64,000 bases of DNA from Epiperipatus broadwayi (lineage: Eukaryota > Onychophora > Udeonychophora > Euonychophora > Peripatidae), in contig JAQFVV010000453.1 in the NCBI GenBank assembly GCA_028023455.1, forward strand, positions 497,377 through 561,376, written 5' to 3'. Every line of letters begins with the position of its first letter. Within the stretch, counting starts at the first letter, position 1. Both the position numbers and the translations under genes were made by a program. Shown in pieces: positions 23,851-37,181 of the stretch. The notes beneath the pieces are model-generated. The model had not been told where the DNA came from. It saw only the letters and a list, made by a program, of their open reading frames with translations, and did no database searches.

Positions 23851-25230
23851 CCATGTTTCCCTGAAAATAAGACCAGGTCTTATATTAATTTTTGCTCCAA
23901 AAACATAGTAGGATCTATTTCCAGAGGGTGTCTTATTTTTTCATATATAAAAGTCTACATTTATTCAAGTACAAAAATGTAAATTTATTCAAGAACTTTT
24001 TTTTTTTACAGAGAGCTGTAAAATTGCTACCTTGGGTGATGACCACAATTCCATTTTGCACTCTTCAGAATAGCTCTTTCTTTTGCTTCAAGTTATCTGT
24101 CAAGCAGAATATTATTCCATTTAAATTTGCCATTAAATCAAGTGTTGATTGAAGACTTGAAAGATAGAAATGGCAACAAAAATGATTACTGTTGAGAATG
24201 GTTTGTCCACACAAAATCAACAAAAAAAAAATGCAAGCACAAAATTCAGAAAGTGTTTCTGTATTTTACACATGCACATTTAGTACATCTATTACAACAT
24301 ATGGCATATTGAATTATGATGATTCATATATAAAACAACAACACCCATCCATAATCAAGTACACACATTGCAAACACTTTCCAAATTTCTTGTATTACCA
24401 CTGTTTGAGTATTCTTTTTAAAAAAAATTCTTTAGGAAAAAAATTGTTGATTTAACTTAAGCTTAACTATGATGATTAAAATAATTTCTGTTATTTTAAT
24501 AGTTTTTTAGGAGTAAAAAATATTTAAGAAATCAAGCTATTTTTTCCTTTTATCTTGAATATTAAAAAGCTATTATAATGACACTCTAAAAATAAATCAA
24601 GCATTCTAAATCTAAGTATTAAATAAAATAAGTACCTAAAAATATATAAATAAAATTATAAATTGTCCAATATACTGACTTGTGATAGACAATTATTTCT
24701 CTATATTGGTAGAATTATGTTCATTGAAAATGGTCGACTGGAAAATACAAAAGAACCATATAATTTATTTTACCATTCATTTAAAGCATTTATGTCAATA
24801 GTATTTAGTAATAATTTACTAATGCTGTAATTTGTTACTTTATAATCCAATTAATATTTACTAAGGTGATAAACCCAAAGCATGTGCAGTTGAAAATGCG
24901 AAGGTAGGGATCTCTACGGTCTTAACCACAAGCTTATGCATCGGAAGACAAGAGGGTAAGCTTGTGGTTAAGACCTGTAGAGGTCCCTATCTTCGCATTT
25001 TCAACCGCACATGCTTTAGGTTTATTGCCTTAGTAAATATTACTTACGTAATCAATGTGTGTTAAATAAATTTATAATTATAATCTAATATATTAATCAT
25101 ATGTTTTAACAGGCAAACAAAAGTCGTCTAACTGGCTGACAATTTTAACTAGAGCTTATATTTGGGGTAGGTTTTATATTATAAGCATTCTGAAAAATTA
25201 TTCTAGGGTTTATTTTCTGTTTAGGTCTTA
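23851..25230. mobile_element. TIR DNA transposon remnant, non-autonomous
   Basis: The left end CCATGTTTCCCTGAAAATAAG and the inverted right end (GTCTTATTTTAAGAGAAATA, to about 25230) agree at about 20 of 24 positions. The inner left sequence CTTATATTAATTTTTGCTCC resembles a widespread non-autonomous DNA transposon whose ends read GTTTCCCCGAAAATAAGAC; the superfamily assignment is from memory and not secure. The interior has no transposase frame that I can recognise. A separate hairpin lies inside at 24.85-25.04 kb. Confidence 0.5.
24852..25041. mobile_element. hairpin MITE nested in the TIR element
   Basis: A 190-bp near-perfect hairpin: TAATATTTACTAAGG at the left and its complement at the right, with arms of about 82 bp around a short loop containing TGCATCGGAAGAC. 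The arms hold AGCATGTGC, GAAAATGCGAAG and TCTTAACCACAAGCTTA. GC content is higher than the surroundings. The few arm differences suggest a fairly recent insertion. Confidence 0.8.
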
Positions 25231-25646
25231 TTTTAAGAGAAATAGGGTGCATTCAATATTCATAATATTGTTTTTTTAATGTTTGACTTTTGGAAAATAA
25301 TTCTCTGAATGAAAAATACATTGTAGAATTTAGATAAATTTTCTTATTCCCTGCAAGAAACATTTATATTAATTCACAAAATTAAAATGTAAAATTTAAG
25401 ACCAGATTATGTGTAAATCTTTATGGGTGTGACACCATTAAATCATCATTTATAAGACACACAATTTATTGGATTAGGCAGTAGAATGTAGAAGAGTAAT
25501 ATAAACCCTAAAAAAAAAAAACTTTATGTAGAAATTGAGCATCGTTTATATGAAATTCACTTAAGCCAAAATTTAATTATGTCAAAGATAACTAGTTTAG
25601 TGAACTTTAAATAACTCTTTGAATATTTTTATTTTTATTTTTTATT
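25231..25646. other. AT-rich non-coding DNA
   Basis: Nothing recognisable. Confidence 0.5.
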
Positions 25647-25733
25647 TATATGTCAAAGCATTGACTGGGAAGTGGACCTGCGCCATCTGCTTGAAAGGCA
25701 GCTATACTAACCTCTAGGCCACCAGCACTTGAT
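25647..25733 (-). repeat. tRNA-derived SINE, copy 3
   Basis: The minus strand 25729-25658 is 72 bases long, reads GTGCTGGTGGCCTAGAGG then an anticodon arm with loop CTTTCAA, and GGTCCACTTCCCAG in the T-arm, followed by TTTGACATATA. It has the exact tRNA length and the family tail. The anticodon would read TTC, unlike copy 4 (TCC), so the anticodon is not conserved among copies. Confidence 0.7.
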
Positions 25734-26037
25734 AACTCTTTGCAATATTTAAAAGTCAAAAGATGTAATACTTCAAATCAGATATCTGGAGAAATGCTGT
25801 TATGTAAGTTTTAAACATATTGAATTGTTAAATGAATATATGGGCACAAAGAGTTGTGACACTTGATTTTAAAGATTTGTCTGTTGTTTTACTTTTAAAA
25901 ATAAAACAAATTTGACAAATATTATAGTAATTATTACAGAATATCAATGTTATCTACTAGATATGCAAATATATTTTCAAAGATTTTATTGAAATGTTTT
26001 GTTTTGAATCATAGGTGAATGATTAACACAGATCTAA

Positions 26038-26900
26038 TGATTATTGTTATCAGATAAATGCAAGGTAATTGAAAAAACAAAGAGTGATTTATATATCGCT
26101 TTTATTGATTTTGTTAGAGCATTTATCACAATTAATAAATTAAATCTGAGGCAATGTTGAAAAAAAAAAACGTTTATTTGTGTTATTCTGCTTGTACTAG
26201 TCAGAACCAGAGAAAATGGCATTATTATTGATAACATATCTGAGGTATTTGAAATGTTAAACATAGATAGGTATTGGTTTCAACTTCGTTTTTAATTTTT
26301 ATGACAGAGTTCTACACAACTTTTTAAATCTGGTTCCATAAATCAGAAATCAAGATGTATATAGGTTTGATGATAGATTTTTTAAATCTAAATTGATAAG
26401 AAGGAAAAACAAAAGCTTTATCCATTGAGGTTATTATTTATTTACAATATGCAGATTATTGCACTATTTTTACCATTTAAAAAACAATCTATTGAGCATA
26501 TTTAATGTTTTGAATGCATTTCATGTTCAAAGAACTTAAGATTTTTATTAACCAATGAGGAAAGAATAATGTTCTGCATATTCATTTTGGATGATTAACA
26601 ACTTGAGATTGTAAAATGCAAACCAATAATATATCTTGATTGCTTTTTTTAAGTAGAAAGATGAAAGTTTCTATGCTGAGATGTTGAAAAGACTTCAATA
26701 TGTTGCTACTGCTTTTGACAAATTAAAAAGTAGAATATAATAATTGTGCTAAATTCAAGGCATATAAAATTTTTAATTAACCAATTTATCATAAGAAAAT
26801 GAGATTTGGACCCTATTGAAATAACAAAAAAAGCATAAAATATTATTTCAAAATTCTTCATAAAATTACAAAATGTGATGATAAAATCTTAAAGGTAACC
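26038..26900 (+). pseudogene. LINE reverse transcriptase remnant (second LINE family)
   Basis: The plus frame at about 26086-26150 reads SDLYIAFIDFVRAFITIN, a LINE motif A (usually AFIDFxKAFDxI). At about 26446 it reads QYADYCTIFT, a motif C in which the second catalytic aspartate is replaced by tyrosine. LTNEERIMFCIF and KPIIYLDC, matching the following palm/thumb motifs, come next. The frame is broken many times. It does not resemble the family at 13.5 and 54.2 kb closely. Confidence 0.55.
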
Positions 26901-27564
26901 AATACATACTGAACATGATACATGCTGCAGAAGAACCTCTATTCATTGCCACCATATATTCCTAATAAAAGTAATCATTATTGTACTTCTTTAGCATATC
27001 AACAGAGGAGTCATTTACTAATCAATATGGTTACTCCACCTCCAAAAAAAGAGTAATAAAACAAACAAACAACGATAGAGATATATTTTGCAATGACTAT
27101 ATGAACAGTCCAAATGTTTTATTATTCTGTTTATTTAATACTTTATGATGCTGAGATTTAATTTCTTCTCCATCAAGCTTTTCTTGCAGAAATACTTCAA
27201 CATCTTATCTAAATGTTACTCCCCATTGTATTCTACCTTCATCCATATACTAACAATCATTTCTGCAATTTTTTAGAGTGCCTCTGAATCTTTATGATGT
27301 AAATGGAGATGACCTTTCTTGAAAAAACATGTTTAAGTTTGTAATGTAACAATTTTAGGAGAAATATTATATTAAATAAATTGATTTTACATGGTCAATC
27401 GGACAAAATTTTTGCTATGACTATTAAAAACCGATCTATGATTCACAAATATAACAACATTTGGAACATGTTTTGTGGTACTTCTTTAAAAATAATAAAA
27501 ACTATTAAAATATATGATTTTTTTCTACAGTATAGGCTTTTTCATACCTGCACTCCAATATGTA
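26901..27564. other. AT-rich non-coding DNA
   Basis: Possibly the rest of the decayed LINE, but no motif can be read. Confidence 0.35.
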
Positions 27565-27765
27565 ATATAAAGGGGGTTTGAATACAGACTTTTACACGAC
27601 CCTCAACTATCCACACTATCTCATACTGCTGACACACTTGATCACACACATGTTGAAAAGATAAATAATCACCAATATGCGTATTCCATGCTAAACCAGC
27701 ACTCGTCAGTTGGGCCAAATTATCATTTCCACACATATATACAATCAATGCTCAGCTTATATTAA
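27565..27765 (-). repeat. tRNA-like SINE with hammerhead, copy C
   Basis: Same layout as copy A on the minus strand: hammerhead region at 27671-27716, then the ACATGTGTGTGATCAAG-type spacer and a decayed B box near 27575. In the hammerhead the core keeps CUGACGA (position 7 is free) and a perfect 5-bp stem II (GUGCU with AGCAU), but GAAA has become GGAA, which should abolish cleavage. Stem III is UACGCA and stem I keeps CCAA with UUGG. Confidence 0.65.
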
Positions 27766-29185
27766 GATAGTCAATCTTCATACTTTAATGGACAGGTTTA
27801 AAGTCTTTCAGAAGAAATTAAAATAACATTTAAAATATCAAATAAACAGACCAGAAAGTAGGAATTCTTATCGTTGAATGTAGTGCTTGTTTAGTCTTCA
27901 CAAAATTTTCTTTAGTTTTTATTTTCTTTATCTACTTTTTATTTCCTTTTCTAGAATAATAATTGGCATATTCATTTACAAATTACTACTAATAACTATT
28001 AAGTTTAAATTTAGAATATTTAGGTGACATGGATAACAGTTAGAAAATATAAAAAGTAAAAATGTATAATCATTACATTTTTTTTTTTTAAATAAAAAAT
28101 ATAAATATGAAAATAAATTATAATTTTCAAAAAAAGAGCTAAATTAACAGGAAATATTTGGGGGAAAAAACAATTAAAAAAAACCAACAAAACCATGCAG
28201 ATTACATATGAATTTTGTGTGAGAGAAATAAATTTAAAATGTATGTATCATTTTATTATTATCACAATTAATTATCAATAAAAAATAAATGTAATGAATT
28301 AGTTATCGGCATCATTTTCAACCATTATCGAGCCATCAGAATAAGATTCAAGTTAATCTAGTTTCTCTGATGTCTAACCTTTCTTCTATACAACACACCA
28401 GTAATTTTTATTATTTCAGTCATCCATCTCACATAAAATTTTTTTTAGGTTTTTTACATTCTTTTGAGATCCGATTTATCTCTTCTTCGGGCTTTTAAAT
28501 TTTTCAATGATGATAATGATACGTATTTGATCTTACCCAAGTGATTTTCTTTTACTACCAGCATACATCCTTCCATTTTACAAGGATCTAAATTTTTTGA
28601 ATTGCTCTTTTGTTAAATGTTCTCATCTCAGATCTATAATTAGAAGTGGTAAAGCACATCTACTAGAAAACATCCTTTTAAAGCTCATGGACATATTCCT
28701 TTTTAATATTAAGATCCTTATTCCAAAAGCACTCCATCCAAATTTAATTCTATAATTAACATCATCCACTACCTCACCACTATTAGTAATTGGCAGAATA
28801 TTTGTAGTTGTTAATTTTTCTAATTTCTGATTATGAATTTTTGTTTTATTTTTATGAAAAAATTCTTGATCATTACTTTAGTCTTTTTAATATTTATCTT
28901 AGAGTTAATTTCTTATTTTATCTAATTTCTCTTGAAACATTTCCTGAACATCTGCATCAGTGTATGCAAAATCAATCCACATCATCGGCAGAATCTACAT
29001 GCCATGGAAAAAACCCATATACACTTCTATCTTAGTTTTTTATTTTAACTAAATAATATTTATTATTAGTTTTGTTTTTCATTCAATTAGGAATAAATTA
29101 GTAAAACTCTGCAACCAAAAGGTTTTTTATTATTTTTTTCATATAAATTATCCTCTCTTTTTTTTAGATACAGATGAGAATGCTT
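27766..29185. other. AT-rich non-coding DNA
   Basis: No gene recognised. Small open frames here lack any domain. Confidence 0.45.
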
Positions 29186-30250
29186 TTAGTGTGGTTCATC
29201 AGAATCATAGCTCTCATGGATTGGTTAGGTGTGCTGACCTATTTATTGAGGAATAAGTGTGGAATTATTTAAATTACAATTTACATATTCCATTCAGTCA
29301 AATGTTGAATACTATTTTTTTTAATGACATGGTAAGACACTATCCTCTAAACCCAATAGTAGATTTTGTGAGAACCTATTACTATAAATATGCTAGTACC
29401 ATAGTTGATTGATTAAAATATTAGTTGGGATTTGAAAGATTTTACAGTAAAATCATCACTTATCTTTGTTCAATCCATAAACAGCACTCACATAAAAAAA
29501 ATTGCAGGTTAGCATCATTAGACATTGCCAAACTATAAAGTTCAATGCTACAAAGAAATTAATAAAGATATTATAGATAAATTCAATAATATACTCTGCA
29601 GTATTGAAAGAACATGGCCAATGGTTCTGCCTATAAGTGGCATTATATGCAGATTAACATTTGCCAAGACTGAAGAAAAATATATGTTATCATTCATACA
29701 CAAAGATCAATATAGAGTATAAAACAATATGTTGATAACATCTGACTATATGCCCCTGATGTAACCATAGCATAACTACAGCAATTACTGTTATGAGAAA
29801 CAACCTTAGTGTGGATTTGGCCCACCAAATTGTAAATATCAAAAAAATGTGGTCAATGCTCATTTATTGAGTAATAAATTCCAAACATCTAGGCTTGAAT
29901 TTAGTATGCTAAATAACTTGGTCAGGCCAAATTATAATTGTAATAGTTTAGACAATAAAGAAAGTTGCATGAAGTCTATACTCTTATCACTAACAATACT
30001 ATATTATCAAATCCTATAAATTGAGGTGCAAAGGTACAATGGTGCATTTATTACAAAATAGAGCAATGAGAGCCTTGTAGAAAGACTATATCAATATACC
30101 ATTTATATGAAAATGCAAATATCAATTTGATGTGAAGTAAAGGGAATTTTGTTACATTTAAATAACATTTAATTCAATCAGAGATACCTGGGTACAAATT
30201 TAGCCAAAAAATTGTATGTTTTCTTACAACCTTAGTAAAAATTTGTTACA
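29186..30250 (+). pseudogene. LINE reverse transcriptase remnant, 3' part
   Basis: At about 29725 the frame reads QYVDNI then LYAPDVTIA and LQQLLL, like the LINE motif C region (QYADDI, LYA). At about 30055 LLQNRAMRAL matches the conserved LQNRAARxI piece near the end of many LINE proteins. Frames are heavily interrupted. It may belong with the 26-kb remnant, from which it is separated by 2 kb. Confidence 0.4.
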
Positions 30251-30940
30251 TGTGCTTGCAATTTATAAGTTAATTTGCATCATTATGTTAATCCTAATCT
30301 GATGCTTTCTTAGGTATGTTCTTTGAACTATATGAATGAGTATTGAAACTTAATACACAAAATCTGTTTCGGCACCATGGATAAATTTATTGCTTGTTAC
30401 GCATAATGATATTTCTCTCTGCTAAATGTTCATAGCCAATAATAATTTCCCATGGATGTACACATGACATAATTGATTTATTATGCAGCAATGAGTTATT
30501 AATATTCCAAAAAAAAAATATATGACTTCACGTTTAAAATAAAATAATAAATTTTATTTACAAACAAACAAAATAAATACATAAATAACAAATGAACATA
30601 TAAGTAGTGCCTTTGAAAATATGCATTACTGAATTACTGTATTTATTATGATGATAAAAAATGTATGTGTGAGCATGTATGCGTATTCTCAAAGCATAAA
30701 TAATGTTTAACATTAGTTACATTATTTGTATACACCAAAAATGAGTAAATAGATGATCAGATGTAAACAAAATGAATGTACCTCTATCACACTTGAATAA
30801 TATTAACCTATAAATATTATATATGCATTGTATAATACTCTATGAAATATTATATATAAGATTATTATATATTAATTAATAAGAAATGACTTATTTTTTC
30901 TTTTTTCCCTTTTATTTCTTTTTATCATAAGAAAGAAAAA
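30251..30940. other. AT-rich non-coding DNA
   Basis: Nothing recognisable. Confidence 0.5.
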
Positions 30941-31064
<124 letters not shown>

Positions 31065-31687
31065 TGGTAGTAGTTGTGGGAACACATTTACACATAATGT
31101 TATAATATATAAGATTATTCATTCATATTCTTCAAAAAATAAAAAAATATTAAAAATACTTACTCAATTATAACTTCATGTTTTGAATAAAATAAACCTT
31201 AATATAACCAGACTGTGATTTTTCTAGCTGTTTTAATGGTTTAAATTCTATATAGGCTTCAGAATATATACAGTCACACTTGCTTGCTGTAACACATTTT
31301 AGATTCTTTATTAATCTCTTCAAACTTCAAGATTTCTGATGCAATACTGATCTATATCATTACTAAACCAATCACTTTCACTTTATCACTCAAGAAAGTT
31401 ACTCTATGATTTTTTTATATTTCATAAAACTTTTAGCTTTACACTTAGAAAATATTTTATTATATAGAATGTTTCACAACTCAGAGAAAGAAAGAAAATG
31501 GATGCGTTCTCAATCCAAAAAGATGTTGTTAATAAACATGATTGTGTATATGATTCTGAGATGAAAAAGTAACTACTGACATTGTAAAACTTATTACATT
31601 TATGAATTTTACTATTTTTATTTTTTGTTTATTTATTTTGTTTTTGGCTAGCATTGTGTACATTGATACAGCACATACTGCAGATTT

Positions 31688-31688
31688 G

Positions 31689-31752
<64 letters not shown>
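31688..31752. repeat. compound microsatellite (CT)n (AT)n
   Basis: A CT run with one TTT interruption passes directly into an AT run. Confidence 0.95.
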
Positions 31753-31758
<6 letters not shown>

Positions 31759-32145
31759 TACATTACAACACTTTCTTGACACATATGGACTAAAGAAAAA
31801 AAAGACTTCCAAGATGCATTTTCTACTGATTCAGCACTTTTCATTTAGCCCAAGTCATAATCTTTTATATATGTCTTTGTCATTGGTTTAGTATTCATCA
31901 ATATTAACTAAAGAGTGCTAATTTATAAGGATTATGAAGTGGAAGTTTTAAATATATATATAAAAAATATATTTTATATAGAAAAAGAGAGTTGAAATTT
32001 GAGTTTTTCCAGGTTTTTATGATTACTTAAAAACATATATATTAATATTTAAATAAGATTTGAAGTTTACATCTGGAGGAATAATCATTAATATATTTAT
32101 CTGAAGGGATCGATATGAAAGTTTGACATTTGTAAATCATTTTGA

Positions 32146-32147
<2 letters not shown>

Positions 32148-32214
<67 letters not shown>
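32148..32214. repeat. (AT)n microsatellite
   Basis: Nearly uninterrupted AT dinucleotides over about 67 bp, next to the hairpin at 32.25 kb. Confidence 0.95.
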
Positions 32215-32220
<6 letters not shown>

Positions 32221-32245
32221 ATATTCAAATAATAAAACAAATACA

Positions 32246-32462
32246 GTAATATAAATTTAAACTTTTAATCCATATAGGAGTACTTTCAACTATTTAAATA
32301 GTCTTTGTCAACTAAGTTTAAAACCTTTAAAGCAAAACATAAAAATAATGAATTATGGGAAAGCATATACTGTGTGTTTAGATTTAAAAGTTTTAAACTT
32401 AGTTGACAAAGACTACTTAGATAGTTGAAAGCACTCTATATGAATTAAAAGTTTGAATTTAT
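32246..32462. mobile_element. hairpin MITE (about 215 bp), same family as 5.15-5.65 kb
   Basis: The left arm TAAATTTAAACTTTTAATCC and beyond (to about 32325) is repeated inverted at 32387-32462. Both arms carry AGTCTTTGTCAACTAAG, also found in both arms of the 5.15-kb hairpin, and AATTATGGGAAAG is in the loop as it is there. This is a shorter derivative of that family. Confidence 0.75.
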
Positions 32463-35400
32463 ATTATTGTATTTATTTTTATTTGAATATATATATTGTA
32501 ACCTCAACTTTCTCTGCACAATCTTTCACTTATTTAACCTTAACAAACTCTCATTTATTTCAAGTAGCTAGTCAATTGAATTTTATACTAATTTTAGGAT
32601 CAAATATACCCAGGCTCCAAATTGCTGCCATAAATTGTAATGCCCACCAGAGATCATCATCATTAGCCATATCTAGGACTATAGAAGATAATGGAGAAAG
32701 TAACTATATCGTCTCTCAAAAAAAAAAAAAACAATAATATTGATAAAACCATTCAATCTATGTGGTCTTAATTTCAAACTTGGATGAGTCATGCAAATAT
32801 TTCATGATAAATTTATTATTAAATCTATAATAATGAGACAACCCTCTTCCACACTTTATTATAAATATCTGATCTTGAGTGGTAATTACAGAAAATATTA
32901 TGTATCTTTCTTATTTATCGAAAATTGGAAATAAATCAGTAATTGATGCAGAGAACTCATAATTTTATGCTCACAATATAAATTATTATTTAATTTAATA
33001 CTAGATAAAACTTATCATAAATAAATCCTCCCCATTTAATTCCATTACTTTATTTTTCATTCTCAGTATCCATCACTTTTATTAGCTACAATTATATAAC
33101 ACGGAAGGTCTGTGTTATGTTCTTTAATCTGAGAATCCCTATTTTAATAATAGTACAATAATTTTATTATAATATGCTACTTGACTTCCAAACTAGCTCT
33201 TAGACTAATATTCGAACTGCTCTTTCTCAAGGTCTAGATCTGCTAAGAGGTGCCCTTATAAGCAATTACATTGTAATGGATATGATCCCAAATATGCTAA
33301 GTTGAATTTTAATACGAGTTTACTAATGGGAATCACTCTAAACACCAAGAGCAGGAAAGAGATTTTATGTCTGCTCCCAATATTCACAACATTACAACAA
33401 ACCAAAAGATTAAATTTATTAAACTTAACTTAACTATTCACTATCCTTTTATTTTATTATATCTAATCTATTGACAAAATTTTAATTAATAATTTTAAAT
33501 CTGTCATATTTTGCCAAAGTAAACTATGGAAGTAGAACATGGACATTAATCATATAAATCGATCAAAAATTACTTATGAAAGTAAAATACGGAAATAACT
33601 CATAAACTTAGATTATGCAAATTAACTGTGAAAATAAATTATGTGAAAATGAATTATATAAAAGTGACTTATACAAAAAGAATTATGTGAATCGAATATG
33701 GAAACAATATAATGATGACTACTGTAAATTAATCATGGAAATAAATTATCAATATAAAATGAATAATTAAATTTAAATATAAACTAATATTACTTTAACT
33801 ATAGGTGCTGAATGTAGATTCTGGAGATATTTGAAACATCAAAACACAAGACGCAATGTAATTTTATAACAATAATAAAAATTTTATTACATTATCAATA
33901 ATGATGAAAACAAAAATAAAAACACACTTAAATATAATATTGTTGCACTCAAATATATAATTCAGATCTACTAAAGACTATGGTTCGAATACATGTTTAA
34001 ATTAACTACTTTTCTGGATGACTTATTTATTGTTTTGACCCATTTATTTATCAAAATAAACAAAAAAATAATTCATGCTTACACACGGAATCAGAATTCC
34101 GTATTTTATTTTTTTAACTTTAAGAAAACCTATATCTTGAAAGAGAAGAAAACCTATAAATTTCCACTTCCCCCTTTTATTTGTAAACATTGTCCATTGG
34201 ACTATTCCAAAATAATATATTCGTTTCAATTATTCTAACTAGCAATGTTAAATAATCATAAATTTCTAAATCATTTCAACAATCAATAATTTTTACTATT
34301 CTTATAAAGAAGGATGATATGCCATGAAAAATAAATCTTTTACTGATCTTGCAGATGGGTTTAAATTCAAAAATCACACTCTTACGTTCATGCCTGTCAG
34401 ATCTTTACATTTTGACCATATATATTTTGATAGGTCAGCATGTCGATCCAGCTTGACGACCCTCAATTTACCATCATTCACAAAAATCAGCACAGATCGG
34501 TTAGTTTATTAATTAAAATCTTGTCATGCCCCATCAACATATACATCTGACTGAATCCTTATCCTGTCAGGGCAACTTTTATTCTGTCCCACATAAGAAA
34601 ACACTCTCTATATCCTTCACCACCATGCAGTATGTTATAACACACACACAGCAGCATCTTGATGAGGGAAATTAAAAAAAAACAATGACAACAACTCCTA
34701 ACTTGAACTGTTAGCTTGAGCTAGAGAGAGATCTTTTCTTAAGATCTAGAATCATGTGAAGAGCTCCTGCCTACACACTTACTCTGTATATTGGCATGCA
34801 AAACATTTTCTACAATTTGGACAGTAATTTTATCAATAATTCTCTATCTCAACAAAAATATATGGAGTGAAAATTAGTCATCTCCTACTGTCATGGTAAA
34901 TAAATCATGAGACAGCCATTTCCCATCTATGGGATGGTAGAATACTTTTACCTCAGTAATGAAAAGCATTTATTGCTTTATATATACCCACACATACATC
35001 GACTGCAGTCTAGATAAATGACAAAGACTAACCAGATCCCGAATCAAAACATATATGAATTATTTCAATTTTTAAACAGTCAAGCCAACAAAATATGTCC
35101 AATATTTCTATTAATAACAGATCAACAACACTTATAGCATAATTATGGTTTTCCACACGATCATCTATATCATTCCTCATATTTAATATTAAGCACAAAT
35201 ATAAAAAAAATTTTTTTGTTAAGAATATAAAAATATTTTACATCATTTCTCTCTCTTTTTTTTAAATTTACATAAGCATTTACCCTTCAATAGAATCACA
35301 ATCATTTTCCCTTTCCTCCTTTAAACCTTTTAAAACATAAATAAAAACAAAATTATTAAATTAAGATAATCTAATGGTTAGACATGTGACATATTATATA

Positions 35401-37181
35401 AACAAAATGAAATAAAAAAAAATACATATAAACAAAATAAAATAAAGAATAAATATCAAACATTATGATAGTCTCTTTCCAATGTCTTTTCCTTTGATTG
35501 TATTCAATTCACTTTATTTGGAGATAGCTTATATAGAGGCACAGCATAGATAGTTATTTTTACTCAAATGTATATAAAAATGTGTAGACAGTTATTTAAA
35601 TCAAAATAGATAAAAATAGACAGTTATTTTAAATCGAAATGTAGCTACAGGACAATTAATAAATTTTAAAAGAGTTCTGTTGATTATCTTCCATTTTGAT
35701 GAGTTTCTTCTTGAGTTTGAATTCATTTGTTTCTTTTTTCTTCTTCTTTTCCATTTGAAGGCTCAAATTATAGACAACAAGCAGTTTCTGATTACTAAAC
35801 ATGAATTAACTTTTAACATTATACAGAAGTTTGCTGCAGTTTCTTCAAACGAATTTTAACCGAATAATTATGGCAATATGAATCAGTCTTTCAATATTAT
35901 ACAATAGTTTGCCAGTTCTCTCCCTAAATGAATTTTTAATAAGCCGGATAGACAGGTTCTGTCATTCAGCATAGACTTTCTTATTGATTTCTTCATAATT
36001 GACTTAAGGAAAAAAAATGTGCACCACTTATATATGAATTAGAAATTCATATTTTGGTATACTGTAAAACTTAAACACATTATTAACTCTGAGAAAGAAA
36101 ATCAAAAAAAATTCGGAGAAAACCTTCAGAGATATATTAATTTTAATCAGCCCCTTCTTCTCAATTAGAAAAAGTTCCATTCATTCACTCTCTCCCTCCT
36201 TTTTATATTCACAATGTTGGAGAACTGTTAATCCTTCCCTCTCCAGGTGGTTCCTCTCAAATCCTAAACAAGATTCCATCTCAGAATGAACAATTGAACT
36301 ATTTCTTACATGTCAATTTTGACAACTTTTCTTATCTTAAACCTTATCTTTTGGCTTAACACATTATGGATTAATTTATGGAAAAGCAATCAAAAGGAAA
36401 TCTAATCAAAAGATAAGCTTATTAACACTTTTGGTAAAACAAATGTTACATTTCTTTTGACTTAAATAATTTCTTATTTAGATTTACATTTTAGAGTTAG
36501 AAATAATAAATCAGAACAGATTCATCTTTTTTTTTTTTCACACTTATTATGAAATCATATGGAAATATCAATTTCTATAAAGGAAAGAAAACAAAAGATC
36601 AAACCCATATATCTGTTTCTCACACACACACACATATGCAGAGCATGACACAGAGAACTGCTTATTCAGACTACATGAACATACAATGTTCATCATAATT
36701 TCTTATAATTACAAACATTAAATCAATTATAATTTCTGATAGTCATAAACACAAATATCCATTATAATTTCCTATAACTTTAGGCCTATTCTTCCAAAAA
36801 GACTGTTAAACAAAAGCTACTGATAATCAATTCAATTTTAATTCTCACCAACTTTTTAGTAATAGAGATCAAAATTCATAAGACTTTATCTTAGCCATAT
36901 AAATATTTATTACTCAATTATTATATTGGTAAATTATTATAGCAGTGTACAAAAAAAAATCAATCCCTCCCCTGCATTAAATAATGCTAGCTACATTCTA
37001 TACAAACACACTGTCTCTATATATGTTACTTCATTAGCTATCTAGTTATTGATTTCTCCAATAAAACTTTTTTAACTTTTCTTACATTAAAAAAATTTTT
37101 TTTGCCCATAATTAGTTTCATTTCTTACAATTGGTTTATAGATGAAATAAACCAAAGGCTACAATATATATATATATATAT
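32463..37181. other. AT-rich DNA, no gene recognised
   Basis: About 4.7 kb with only short open frames without domains. A diverged tandem duplication of about 95 bp occurs near 35,810-35,940 (TTATACAGAAGTTTGC against TTATACAATAGTTTGC). A (CA)n stretch lies near 36625. It ends in an (AT)n run (about 37163-37181) that is the insertion site of the LTR element. Confidence 0.45.
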
